Assembly (NCBI GenBank): GCA_036897095.1
Contig: JAYMSP010001419.1
Location: 1 to 32,405, forward strand
Origin: Plantago elongata
Taxonomy: Eukaryota > Streptophyta > Magnoliopsida > Lamiales > Plantaginaceae
Reading direction: 5' to 3'
Length of the DNA stretch: 32,405 nt
In this document: piece by piece, positions 1-11,058 of the stretch
Layout: every line of letters begins with the position of its first letter
How positions within the stretch are numbered: position 1 is the stretch's first letter
The notes under the pieces: model-generated
The model's input: only the letters and a program-made list of their open reading frames with translations
Database searches by the model: none
Told to the model about the DNA's origin: nothing
Made by a program: the position numbers and the translations under genes

Positions 1-1630
1 CAGTTTTTGGGGCCCCCCCCCCCCCCCCCCCCCAACTTCAAATTCAAAACCCTAATTTCGATAGTTTTGTGAGCGTTTACAGTAAACATTATATGAATAT
101 TAAGAACACAAACTAAAATAGTAAGAATGATTGTTGACAACGGTGACATTTGTCGATGGATAGGTTTCGAAAGTGGTTATTCTCATGTTTCTTGTTGCAC
201 CTCAAGAGAAGTATGGTTATGATTTTGAGAGGCCTATGCATATTTCTTATTATCTTCGAAGCCTGGAAAATCATTTCGTAGTAGTCTGTAGAAGGTTGTG
301 GATCACGGGCCAAACTTATTTGGACTTGGCCCTACAATGAACCTTAATTTCAAATCGGTCCCCATCATTTCATCAAAAACTTATTTGTCCATTTTATGTT
401 TTCTAACCTTTCTGCCCAACCATGGCCTTATTTTTTATTTCTAATTTTCTTTTCTTTTCTTTCTCATGTTTTAATTATCAAAAGTTAACACTAAAATAAA
501 TGAAATAAAAAACTTATTTTTTAGTTACTTTATAAAAATAAAGTAAATTGATATTTTAAATAGTTCCTTTCAAATATAATCTTCCAACAAATAATAAAGT
601 TTTAAACGATACATACTAATATAGAGACCAAATGAAATAAAATACATTTAATGTTTAACCACTATATTATTTTGATGAAAAAAATTATTGGTGCTTATTA
701 TGTCGACCTAAAAATAGTGATAGCTATATTTCGTGCAGAAGAAAGTAAGAAATATTAAAGCTTATACAATAAATCTCAAAATTATTAAAAAAATTAATAT
801 TTACTTTGCCTATTAAAATTTTTCTTTATTGTTTTCTTTTATAATTTACTTTAAAGTTTCAATTCGAAACTCCAACTTATAGTATCTATATGAACATGTA
901 CATATGGATTTACTTCAATCTTTTTCATGATGTTTTGTATTTTTTTTGTTATTTCATAATAAACGTTTATATTATATGTTATTTGCATAGAGCATGTGAA
1001 TATGGATTTACAGCTATCTTTTTTTATGATGTTTTGTATTTTTTTTTTGTTATTTTATAATGGAACGTTTATATTTAAAATATTTATTAATTTTTTAATA
1101 GGGTTATTTACAATTTTTGTTGGTATGTTTGAAAATAGAAAAATATTTATATTGAATAAATTAAAATTATTTAGATCAATTTTATATTAATTTGAAAATT
1201 AATGATAAAAATGTAAATTGTTTAGATGATTAAATTAAGGATGTTTTTGGCAGCATTTTGAATTTTGGTTTCTTATGTAATTGATTTGTTACATTTGTTC
1301 TATGATGTTATTGTTAGAATTAGAGAGACGAATTTGTATTAGAACATTTTATAGGGGACCATATGAAATTCGCCCTTTCATAAACCTCCCTAGAAAAGTC
1401 CAACTTTTCATTTTACTACTAGTTTCAATTTTGTATTTCAAAAAGTCACTAGAAAGTTTGATTGTCTTTCTTGGCGTTAATTGTCAACTAAATGTCAACG
1501 CAGTCAACCGTAGGGTAGTCAACATTTTTAAATTTTAAAAAAAAAATCATATTTGTCAAATATTCGAAAATTATTTTCTGAAAAAATAAAATTCGAGATT
1601 AAAATAAATAAAAATTAGTTATTGCAAATT
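1..1630. other. AT-rich intergenic sequence with a poly-C run
   Basis: No gene is supported here. The stretch opens with four G followed by a run of 21 C (13-33), which is unusual in such AT-rich DNA and could be a homopolymer or an assembly-edge artefact. The rest is AT-rich with many T and A runs. Short open frames near 996-1190 and 1281-1538 are rich in F, I, L and K codons, as expected from AT-rich noncoding DNA, and show no recognisable domain. A block at about 1360-1515 weakly resembles, in inverted orientation, sequence near 3597-3690 (both carry GTTGAC and AACG-type words), so it may be an old repeat. Confidence 0.5.
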
Positions 1631-1689
1631 AGTGCATAACATTTATAATTCTTTTAAATTAATACCAAAAAAAATTCTCAATCCTTCTT

Positions 1690-2045
1690 CTCCACCACCA
1701 TCTTCCACACCGAAACACCTATTTTCACCACCTCCAACTTCTCCCTCCTTCATTTTCTCGACAAAAAAGAAAGAAGCTATGATTCTTCTTCCTCCCTCAT
1801 TTTATCAAACAAAAAAGAGTAACAACCGAAAAGAGGTAGTAGAAGGAAAAAGCTGGGGGTTGTAACAACTCCGAAATACAACTCCGATCGGAGCTTGGAG
1901 CTCTTTTTCCTTCCACCACCTCTTTACAATTGTTTACACTTTTTTTGTTTGATAAAATGGAGGGAGACAGAAGAATCACAACCTTTTTTTTTTTTTTAGA
2001 AAATGGATTAAGAAGATGGAGGTGGTGGAAATTGGGGGAAAATAT
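1690..2045. repeat. Long imperfect inverted repeat (foldback hairpin)
   Basis: The core arms are 1781-1853 and 1899-1978. Read on opposite strands they share GATTCTTC, CTCCCTC, ATTTTATCAAACAAAAAA, AAGAGGT and GGAAGGAAAAAG in the same order, with an identity I judge by eye at about 80 percent. Weaker pairing continues outward through CCACC-rich blocks (about 1690-1735 against 2010-2045), with an extra segment in the left arm. The loop holds a perfect 12-bp palindrome, CTCCGATCGGAG (1882-1893). A transcript of either strand could fold into a long hairpin. No terminal duplication was found, so whether it is a foldback MITE or a small-RNA source is undecided. Confidence 0.7.
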
Positions 2046-2094
2046 TAAAATATACCACAAAGTGAGACACGTCCATTTTATATATTACACAATG

Positions 2095-3020
2095 TTGCTC
2101 AAGGGATTAGACCAATGTGATCTGATCATAAATATCTTGAGGTTATTTTTTCTTTGGCTCTCTATCCTCGTGGTTGCATAATAGTTCGGGAAGTTAATAT
2201 GATCGTTTGTCTCAGTTGAGAGGAGTGTCTTGTATACTCTAATGAGTCCCATGACTTTAACTCAAGCAGCTAGACCATCGTGATCTAGTTTTCTATATCT
2301 TGAGGTGCCCGAGGAATTAAACCAGTGTGATTTAATCTTAAATAGCTAGGTTTTTTTTTTTTTTTTTATCTTTTCATCTAGAGTATCGGTGAGAGGAATA
2401 TCTGAGGAGTCCCTTGACGCTCTAACTCAAGTAACTAGACTATTGTGATCTAATTTTTAATATCTTGAGGGACCATCGATCACGTCTTAAATTTCTTGCC
2501 ATAGGGTGGAGGAACGTGATTAAGAATGGGCCCGGAGTGGATCTATGGTGTTTCGGCATCATCGTTATCGTGTTGGGCATGTTCATATACTAGCTAAAAA
2601 ACTGTTTGAGTGTCGTGAGGGTTGATGGGTGTGTATACCAAACCAAAACGTACAATAGTACGAACATCGGTAACATAGACCCTACCGAATTTTGTATTCA
2701 AATGAATTGACGGGGGATTGTATCCTAGTTTGTCACTGTTTCACGATGTGGAGATTCAGTTTTGGTTATGAAGACAGGTGTGGAGTGCATCATAAGCTAA
2801 TTGAGATGCATGTTTGAAGTATTTGATGGTTTTGTAATGGTGTAGAGTTATGGGCTTTGTTTGGTTTCTTCAGTTGTATTTGGCTTAGATAATTCTAGAG
2901 TTGTGGTTTTGAACTTGATTTTTAGTTTGGACGTTATGTTCTGTTCTTTTGTAATTGTTCGTCGAGAGCATTATCTGTGTTCTTGGCTCTTATTAATATT
3001 TTTAGTTGTTCCAAAAAAAA
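2095..3020 (+). mobile_element. 5'-truncated LINE-like retroposon with A-tail
   Basis: The segment ends in eight A residues (3013-3020) and is bounded by a 12-bp near-identical duplication: TATTACACAATG (2083-2094) on the left and TACTACACAATG (3021-3032) on the right, 11 of 12 matching. A one-sided A-tail plus a TSD longer than 10 bp is the signature of target-primed reverse transcription. The last 200 bases are GT/T-rich and end with a TTAATATTTTTAG-type block before the tail, as in the 3' ends of plant L1 elements. No ORF2 domain survives, so this is a 5'-truncated copy. An unrelated processed retrocopy is the alternative. Confidence 0.6.
2098..2475. repeat. Degenerate about 200-bp tandem duplication inside the LINE-like segment
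   Basis: Two diverged units lie head to tail. The word TAGACCA or AAACCAG followed by GTGATCT or GTGATTT and then a TATCTTGAGG-type block occurs near 2105, 2270, 2320 and 2435. The sequence around 2217-2300 (GAGAGGA, GAGTCCC, ACTCAAG, TAGAC, TGATCTA) recurs in order at 2391-2475. The pattern is an A-B, A'-B' arrangement. No coding function is visible. Confidence 0.5.
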
Positions 3021-3055
3021 TACTACACAATGGTTATGTATTATTTTTTGTATAA

Positions 3056-3693
3056 TTTACAATGGTTACTTGTCAAGATGATATACTCAGGTCCTCTTTT
3101 TACTCGAATTTGATGATTTATTACACGCGCTGATAGTATCTCACACGTCGGAAGAACCTCATGCATCACGAATATCTCAGGTGCATGATACGTGGCAGTT
3201 CGTCATGATTCAATTTAAAAAAATTATTTGGAAAGAAAAATCAAAAATAGAAAAAGAAATTTAAAAAATACAAAGCCATTGTGTCGAGCGTGTGAGATAC
3301 TCAAAGTACATGTAAATCACCAACTTGGAGCAAAAAAATGATCTTAGTATATATTTCGGACAAGTATCAATTGTGAAGTATACAAATAATACATAGACAC
3401 TATATAAGTGTATAAATTGGATATGTCTCACTCTACGATATATTTTATAAAAAAAATCTGAAAATTGTTAATTAGGTGTGGAAGATGGGGTGGAGAAGAA
3501 GGGTTGAGGAAAAAATTTGGTATTAATTTACAAGAATTATATATGGGCTAATTTATATACATAATTTTTATTATTTTTAAATTTGAAAATTGTTAGTTGA
3601 CTTTATTGACCAACGAAGTTAGCTAACGGCAAGAAATTATAAAAGGATGGACTTATTTGATATATATAAGGTTTTTGAATTAACCATTGTAAA
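3056..3693. repeat. Possible short TIR element
   Basis: A perfect 13-bp inverted pair, TTTACAATGGTTA at 3056-3068 and TAACCATTGTAAA at 3681-3693, brackets 638 bases. A second perfect 13-bp inverted pair, AGTATCTCACACG (3135-3147) and its complement (3289-3301), is nested inside. There is no clear TSD and no ORF. It may be a MITE of uncertain family or a chance pairing in AT-rich DNA. Confidence 0.3.
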
Positions 3694-4132
3694 AAATATT
3701 ATGCAAAAAGAACGAAAAAGAGAACATGAGTTTATTTTTTCATTTCTTTACTTAAAGTTGTGTGTCAAAGTTCCTTTCTGAAACGAGTACAGCCCAGATC
3801 TTCAAAATTACTAGACAAATTAAGCCCACTTCTAGATAGCAGGACTCAAATTCTCATTATGGACTCTGACACTTCAAGTCTTTGTAGTACCATTCATCTC
3901 ATATAATTTGTCCAGTTTAATATTCGACATGCAAATTTAAAGAGTAGTATTATACCTATCCTATATATTGCATGTGGGTTTACTTTATTACTTTTTAATA
4001 GCTAGTATTATTGAATTTGCATTTTAACTTTATTTGTAACGTTCAATTTTTAAAAATATAAATTAAGAAAATAAAATTTACATTAGTTCCTAAGCTTGTA
4101 AATACAATAAACTTAAAGTTGTAAATTAAAAA
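3694..4132. other. Intergenic, nothing recognised
   Basis: AT-rich sequence without a supported gene, repeat or RNA. It separates the possible TIR element from the probable solo LTR. Confidence 0.4.
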
Positions 4133-6044
4133 TGTATTTCGACGTCATATGCGTCCTTATACTAGACATGAAAATTCTTGAAATAAATTCGTGAACTAGA
4201 AGAAATATACAGCGGAATTAGAAATTATATAATTCATGCAACTTTACAATTGAACTTGAAATATTAAAGGGATTTCGTTAGTGATCACCGCTCCGGTAAC
4301 GTTCCACTCCAATAGCCTGGCTTCAAACCTAAAATTGATATTTTAGAAAGGGTCAGTCGTGACCACTGACTGAGCAAGTATCCATGCACGTGCCATGACC
4401 TAGAGTTCTATCTTTATGTCTTTTAAAGCTTTTAGTCTTGTCAAATGCAATGCATCCTATGACATGACTTAACTTGACACTAAACACATGAACTTGATCT
4501 CAAACTCCTGAAAATTCTTCACTTGACCTTGAAAGCTTATATTGAATCTTAACATGATCGCGAGCTCACTTGGCATCGTAGGTTCCTATCCTGATATATG
4601 GTGGTATCTACCGGTCTCAGGTCACTTTCGTGCCCTATCCGTTGAATATGAAATATCAACTACTGACCTCAGGACTTTAGTCCCTATCCATTAAATAAAT
4701 GTAAAACTGACGGCCTTAGGATCTTAGTTCCTATCCGTTGAAAATGAACATGAACATAATTGCACCACAAATACAATAATACTTTTCTATAAGTTCCTCA
4801 ATTTATTTTTAACTTGAAAATCTTTTTTAACTTAAGTGATATTAATGTGAATGCATGCATCTAACTCTAATAAGTGGATGAATGGACTGTACATGATATT
4901 TACATCAATATTACACCGAGTGGTCATAACATAATATCAAGTCATGAGCAATCCACCAATCATGCAAGTTAGAACTCTTGAAGATTAACTGGATACAATA
5001 TGATACAGACAAATTTGTACACTGCAACAGGTTGAAATCATGACTATATGCCACTCGAACCTCACACCATTCAAGGTAATTCATAACAAGCTAAAATTAT
5101 TATCAAGTATCAACCAATTAAGTGAAACTAATAAGATTGACTTCTACCGGTCGCCCATTCATCTACCATAATATAAACTCAGGGACTTATTAGAATGGAA
5201 TTGAAATCGATCAATTTAACTCGATAAACAGTGATTTGACCTAAAATACACTTTAAATAACTCCATTTCAATTCCATTTCAAATATAATTTCACCAAAAT
5301 CCATCCAAATTATCATTCAAATTCTATACCAACCAGGCTCAAACACTTGAAATTAGTAATTTAGTATACTTAGTTAGAATATCTAGCAGTTGAACATGCA
5401 CCAAGTTCATAACTAAAAAGAGCATATTCACATACGGACATAACAACATAACAATTTATCATAATTAACTCATCATCTCATGAAGTGAACGAAAACTATA
5501 AGGGATACATCAATTACATATCATCACATGAATAACAAACAACTACGCCAGATTTACGTAATACATATAAATATATTTGTGCTAAGTACTAGAGAATCTT
5601 ACCTCGAAAAATGAATGCGAAACGAGTTGAAAGCGGAGTAGAAAAGCAACTCTCTATTCAACAGAATATTCTGAAAGACTCGAAACTCCAAAAAATCAGG
5701 ATGATCCAACGGTGGATGAATTCGGAAATAATTTTTGAAGTTTGTTTTGCCTAACGGAATTCTTTGTGCGTGAGTAGTGGCAAAGGTTCTCTTTGAAAAA
5801 TAGGGTTAGGGTTGGATGTAATGGATTTAGACTTGTAACTAGGTTAGATAATGAACTTGCAAGGGAAAAGTTCATCTTTCCTTAATAGAAAATCCTGTTG
5901 CATATAGTAGGGAAACTTCCTAGAAAGGGTCACAATTAAAAGGTAAAATGACTCGTCATAGGAAAAATGACTTGCGAACAACGCTCTAATGTTCGTTTCG
6001 CTCTAAAGTGTTTGAGTTCGGAAATGAATTATTTGGCTGTTACA
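4133..6044. mobile_element. Probable solo Gypsy-type LTR
   Basis: The left end reads TGTATTTCGACGTCATATG and the right end reads GGCTGTTACA, consistent with TG...CA LTR termini. Two blocks are shared in order with the LTR copies at 30549 and 32069: an AGCGGAA word (4212 region) and a GGTCAGTC...GACTGAG...CCATGCA block (about 4350-4388). There is no gag or pol reading frame. I found no matching 5-bp TSD, so the exact ends are uncertain and the copy is old. About 1.9 kb is within the range of plant Ty3/Gypsy LTRs. The family assignment rests on the shared blocks and is an inference. Confidence 0.5.
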
Positions 6045-6066
6045 TTATTAGTAATTAATTAGTTAA

Positions 6067-6332
6067 CTACCTCCGTTCTTTTAATAACTTCATAACTTTT
6101 TTTTATTTTTGTGTTACATTAGGAACTTTCTAGTTCCATTAATGGAAATTTTTCACTCCACTAAAGAATTCTTTATTATTTATCTTTCACATTTTATTCA
6201 ATCTCTCTCTTACTTTATCATACACTTACAACTTTATCAATATAATACATCTTACGAATTATTTTTTCATTACAATTTTCTTAATTTAAGAGAAAGTTCA
6301 AGGTTAGGAAGCTTATAAAAGATTGGAGGGAG
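6067..6332. mobile_element. Stowaway-like MITE (Tc1/mariner)
   Basis: The left end CTACCTCCGTTCTTTTA and the right end, read on the opposite strand as CTCCCTCCAATCTTTTATA, form a terminal inverted repeat. It matches the plant Stowaway terminal consensus CTCCCTCCGT. The right end is followed by TA (6333-6334), the Stowaway target site. On the left the TA is offset by a mutated base. Length about 266 bp, AT-rich and non-coding; the open frame inside it is meaningless. Confidence 0.7.
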
Positions 6333-6581
6333 TATTATTTAATTGCAAGTAGTAAAGAATATAAAATTATATAATCTTCCATGGACTTGGCTAATTTCAG
6401 TACTACGTCGCACTGTACTATCATTAGTACACTATTCTTATTGACAAATGACTCAACTAACAATTAAAAAATAATTTATAAACCCTTTAATAATTTAAAT
6501 AACTAGAATAATAATTAATTAGAATCTTTTATATAATTACTTTTAGTAAATAAAAAATTAATAAATAATAATTCTCTCATC

Positions 6582-6675
6582 TCAAACCACCACCAGCACC
6601 ACCATAATCATCTCCAGCCACCACCACCACCACCACCTCCGGCCACTACCACCATCTCCGATCACCACCGTCAAC
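6582..6675 (+). repeat. CCA-rich tract of the left arm
   Basis: Runs of CCA triplets with interspersed CTCCGGCC and CTCCGATC words. The right arm has a comparable CCGG/CCACC tract in inverted orientation at 10870-11058. Confidence 0.6.
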
Positions 6676-6807
6676 ATAGTTATGGTTAATGAAAGTCTTT
6701 TAATTATTAATGTATTGGTATGCTCAACCTCTCAATATTATCGACCTCCACCACTACCAGCTACTGCCACTGGCCGCCATTGTTACAGATCTGAATCTGG
6801 GTACAAA

Positions 6808-7020
6808 GCTACAACAATATGAAAGAATGTTGCAGCGTCAAGAATTTATTTAGATATATTTCCCGTCTAATAATTCTATAACGATATGAAAGAATGTTGC
6901 AGCGTCAAGAATTTATTCTGACATTTTTCCGTCAAATAATGCTACAGTGATATGAGCGAATGTTGCAGCGTCTTTTATTTTTTGTGACGGCACAATGTTG
7001 CAGCAATATGAACACATGTT
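6808..7020 (+). repeat. Tandem repeat, unit about 66-67 bp
   Basis: The word ATATGAAAGAATGTTGCAGC starts at 6817 and 6884. A variant starts at 6950 and a weaker fourth at 7006, so the spacings are 67, 66 and 56 bases. Each unit carries GTTGCAGCGTC or GTTGCAGC. Related units occur inverted near 10600-10760. Confidence 0.75.
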
Positions 7021-7211
7021 GTATTGCCACAATTTGGTTGTGAATGTATATTACATGAATTTAGAACGTATATAATCATATTTATGCATTAAATAATACA
7101 ATATATTAAATTGAATTCATTTATCTATGAAAAGAATTATGAAATATATTCATATTCATTTAAAGTTATATTTGATTTAATAAGTTTGTCTTTAACTTCA
7201 ATTATAAAGTA

Positions 7212-7219
7212 CTCTTAAA
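7212..7219 (+). repeat. 8-bp target-site duplication, left copy
   Basis: CTCTTAAA, identical to 8060-8067 on the other side of the hAT element. Confidence 0.85.
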
Positions 7220-8059
7220 CAGGGCCGGTCTGGAAATTGTGAGGTCCCATGCAAAATTTTAAAAGTTCCGAACGATTATACAATGAAAATAAAAAAAAAA
7301 TCATATATAATAAAATATGCATATGCTAAAACATAATTATAAACACAATATTAACATTATCTTCCGAATGAAAGCCTCAAATTCTATTTTTGCCGTTTTT
7401 TCAAAGGGCAAAAATTTTGTTAATAAATTCTCAACGAGTCTAATATGCTCCAAACCAACAAAAAGAGAATACAAGAGACGATGAAACCAAATACAAAAAT
7501 CAAAACCAGACTAAAAAAGGCTAACACCCAAGCTAATACTACTACTAGCTACCATGCCCAAAAAAGTCAATCTTTGATGAACACTTAACCAAAATCAAAT
7601 CAAAACTACAATATTCCTCTGGGTCTCCACATCACCACCGCCAATGACTTGCACCGTCCAAATCGTAATAGAGAAAGAGATTATGGAAGAGAATTAGATT
7701 AAAGGAGGTATCAAAGTGAGTAGTACTTGTAATTGAAAACATACTTATACTCCAACAATGCTAACGATATTTTGAGGATATATAGAACAAGAATCAGAGA
7801 TGAAATTAGATGTGATTTGAAAATTCAATCTTTTACAATGTTTATTTAGACCGTCATTTTCTTATGACTTTCGACCGTTGTTGATTGCTGAAGTGCAATT
7901 CTTCACTTCTCCTCTTCTACGTTAGTTTTAGAAAATGAAAAGAATAAAAGAAATTAACTGTACTACATATGGGCTATGGCCCTGGGCCTGTGGCCCTATA
8001 AAATGTGGGGCCCCTTGCGGCTGAACAGTCCGTATGAGTTCAAGGGCAGGCCTGCTCTG
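7220..8059. mobile_element. Non-autonomous hAT element, 840 bp
   Basis: The ends are CAGGGCCGGTCTG on the left and, read on the opposite strand, CAGAGCAGGCCTG on the right (10 of 13 matching). They are flanked by a perfect 8-bp duplication CTCTTAAA. An 8-bp TSD with ends beginning CAG is diagnostic of the hAT superfamily. GGGCC and GGTCCC words are concentrated near both ends, as is usual for hAT subterminal regions. No transposase frame is present, so movement would have needed an autonomous relative. It lies inside the 6398-11285 structure and is therefore younger than it. Confidence 0.85.
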
Positions 8060-8067
8060 CTCTTAAA
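8060..8067 (+). repeat. 8-bp target-site duplication, right copy
   Basis: CTCTTAAA, identical to 7212-7219. Confidence 0.85.
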
Positions 8068-9252
8068 ATATAAAGTTGTCAATTATTTAATAAAATTATA
8101 TAATAAAAATTAATTATAGAACTTTAATATGGATTTTTATGGAGTTATTTATTGCTATAGTTTCAAGGTAATTTGTGGTCAAAACGAAAGATAATTGATC
8201 ACAAAATAATAAAATTTGAAATTTTTTTTTGATATAGTAAAATAATTTATATTTTGTGACAAATAATAATTTCTCATATAATTGGTTTACTTGAATATGC
8301 ATACCTTCATTTTAAATAAACTTATTTTTTTCTAGGTGAAACTAAAATTTTAACCACTAATTAATTTTAAATTAAATTGAAGAATGTTAATTATAGTTTA
8401 CATTTAATACATACATTTTTACAACCCCATTAACAATCTAATTTAAGCATAACAGACAACCATATATTCACACAAAAGCCCATGTTAAAATTATTTAGTT
8501 GCGTACTCACACAAAAGCACGAAGCACATGTGCGATATCGTGAAATTATACAAACATTATGTGAAATTGATAATGTATTGGTGACAACTACACTATTCAT
8601 TCATCTAGCTTTAATTACATGCATGAACATGTATGCTTAATTATTTCATTGTATAAGTTACATCCACTTATATGAACGACCCCAATGGTTACGCTACTAG
8701 CATTTAGGCATAATCGATCGACCAACTAAATTCTCCAAATTAGTTGGACATGTTTAATTTAATGATTCTTGCGACCATCTACACAGAGTAAGTTGAAGCA
8801 CTCTAGTTTGTTAGATCTGTTAGCGTAGTTAACGTTATATAAGTTTAATCCATGTCAACAAGTGAAATATATCAATAAACACAAACAATAGCTACAAAAA
8901 TTTATCATTTGAGCAATTCAATGAAGTAATTAGAGCATTCAAATAATTTCAAAAATGTTGAGATGCGTAATCTCAATCGGTAAATCCTTTAGGTTGGAGA
9001 GACACATGAAAACGAGTTGACAAGGACATGAGGCATTTGCATTCTTTATATATATATCGTGTTGTTGACGGTTAAACCTTTTAATATAAAATATGTATAT
9101 TGAAAAAATAAAAAATGTGAGATATTATAAAAAAGAGTAGAGAATTAAAAGATGATGCAACAAAGACATGTGGTTTCTTGTAAATGCACCAGATTAATAT
9201 GTACATGTTAATCTTTGATTATTAATGTTTTTACTTTATATATATACATATT
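8068..9252. other. AT-rich filler between hAT insertions
   Basis: No gene is supported. The sequence is AT-rich with short TATA microsatellites near 9049 and 9236-9252. Confidence 0.4.
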
Positions 9253-9399
9253 CAAGCCCGGTCGAAGTTCGGTCCCGGCTCATAGTGGGCCTGGACATGG
9301 GCCCAAGTCTCAAGAGCGGTTAGGGTCATGGGCCTGGGCCTATGAAAATATTGTCAGGCCGGACCGAGCCTCAAGAAACCCGGCTCATTGCCATCCCTG
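9253..9399. mobile_element. hAT-end remnant
   Basis: A GC-rich island in AT-rich DNA. The right edge on the plus strand reads CATTGCCATCCCTG; its complement CAGGGATGGCAATG is a typical plant hAT terminus. GGGCCTGGGCC, CCGGACCGAG and CCCGGTCG words are the usual subterminal repeats. I found no matching left terminus and no 8-bp duplication of ATCATGGG (9400-9407), so this is a truncated or solo end. The small open frame over it (about 9215-9400) is an artefact of the GC-rich repeats. Confidence 0.6.
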
Positions 9400-10580
9400 A
9401 TCATGGGGTCAAGATATGTTCTACAAAGAAGATTTAGAATTGGCAACCACCTGCAAAAAAATAAAATTTATTAAAATAATTTGTTGACAATCCGTCAACT
9501 ATCTCAAGGGAGAATGGTTAAGACTTTAGAATCTATATGACTGGACAAAAATATAATGTTTGAACTAGGTTGCCTACTCGATTCCTAATTAGCTATAATC
9601 GTTGTCATCTAAAGAATGACCTGTATCGATACAAATAAACGCTCCGTTAAGCTTGTATTATAACTAGACATAACTTTTGTGGTTAGTTCAAATAGTGAAA
9701 ATCATGTTTGAAAGTTCGCAAGGTCGTTGAGTTACCAATAATAATCTTAAATTTGACATTTCATGTCCGGTCAATGCCCATTTGACCATACCCATAGGAC
9801 CGCACAAAATTAGACCCGCATACCTTCGATATATATGTTTTAAAATTAATATAAATGCTATATTGGATGATTAAGTCCTTTGAGATACAAAATTAATAAA
9901 TAGACTAACTTACAATACTGTTATAACAAAAAAACATCAAAACTTTTATAAAATATATCAGCTTATTTAAAATATTATACATATTATACTTTAGAAGCTA
10001 TTATGTCTACCGCTAATAAACGCTATTTCATATACTTTATGATATTATATATATTCTAATATAATTGATTTATGTATTAGTGAAGTAGGTTAGATATATT
10101 ACATGAAATATTAAAGTATATTTTATCATTTTTAAAAAATCTTGCTATCTTAATTTTAAAATATTCAAATGTCTTCAACTTTGACCATATATTACTCATA
10201 TAATAATAAATGATCTTAATAAAATTATATAATAAAAATTTAATAGTTAAATTTTAATTATATATTGTATTAAACTACTAGAATTTTAATTTAAGAGTAC
10301 ATGGTTAAAATTAAAATAGTTAAACAAATTATTAATAAGAAATGAAAAAGTAATACACAAGTGATTATTTTTAAATCTTAAAATGATAGAAGAGAAACGA
10401 TTTTGACTTTTAAATAATAAAAGGAATATACAAGATGATTCTTTGACTTTTAAAATTATTTAATACACGTTGGTTTTTATGTTAAACTCAGGTACAATAT
10501 AAAGAATAAATACATCACACCATTTAATTTCATAAAGTGGAGGAAGCAAAGCATTAATGGATGTATTTACAAGACAAATA
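9400..10580. other. AT-rich sequence, nothing recognised
   Basis: No gene, RNA or well-supported repeat could be recognised in this AT-rich interior of the putative 4.9-kb element. Confidence 0.4.
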
Positions 10581-10869
10581 ATGCTATAACAATATAATCA
10601 CAATGTTGCTGGGAAAATAGTTGTATTCGTTATTTAGCCTCTTAGAGTATCAAATCGATGCAGCAACATTTAGTTATAATATTGTAGCAAAAATCATTGT
10701 GTTTCCTGATATTGTCAACCAAATACTACATCGTAACAAAAACATTGCTGCATCATTGTCTACTACGAATTTTTTGCAGGTCCGGCCATGCCACTTAAAC
10801 ATGGTGGATGTGAGATTTCAGCGGATGCATCATCTAAACTCGTCAATATCTTATAGTCGATGTCTATTT

Positions 10870-11058
10870 TGGTGATTGCCAGATTCCGGTGGTGCTTGAG
10901 GTGGTTGTCGAATTCCGGTGTGCTTGAAGTGGTTGTCGGATTACGGTGTGCTTGAGGACTTGAGGTGGTCGCCGGATTTCGATCAGTGTAGGAGGATGGC
11001 CGCCGGATTCCAGTAAGTTGAGGAGGGTGGTCGCCGGATTCCGATCAGTGGAGGATGA
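10870..11058 (-). repeat. Minisatellite, unit about 30 bp
   Basis: About six units carry GATTCCGGTG-type or GATTTCGATC-type cores at about 10882, 10911, 10938, 10975, 11006 and 11036. They are linked by GAGGTGGTTGTCG or GGTGGTCGCCG words. Spacing is 28-37 bases. The opposite strand reads as a CCGGCGACCACC tract comparable to the left-arm tract at 6582-6675. Confidence 0.7.

Noticed and set aside
40..60. Telomere-type repeat (AAACCCTAA)
   Set aside because: Only a single unit occurs, which is expected by chance.
1360..1515. Inverted partner of sequence near 3597-3690
   Set aside because: Resemblance is limited to a few short words; too weak to define an element without alignment.
1632..2181. 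Proline- and serine-rich short proteins near the hairpin
   Set aside because: These frames are direct consequences of the CCACC/TTCTCC-rich inverted arms and are mirrored on both strands.
6808..7020. CRISPR-like array
   Set aside because: The repeats are diverged, the spacers are themselves repeated, and the context is clearly plant nuclear DNA.
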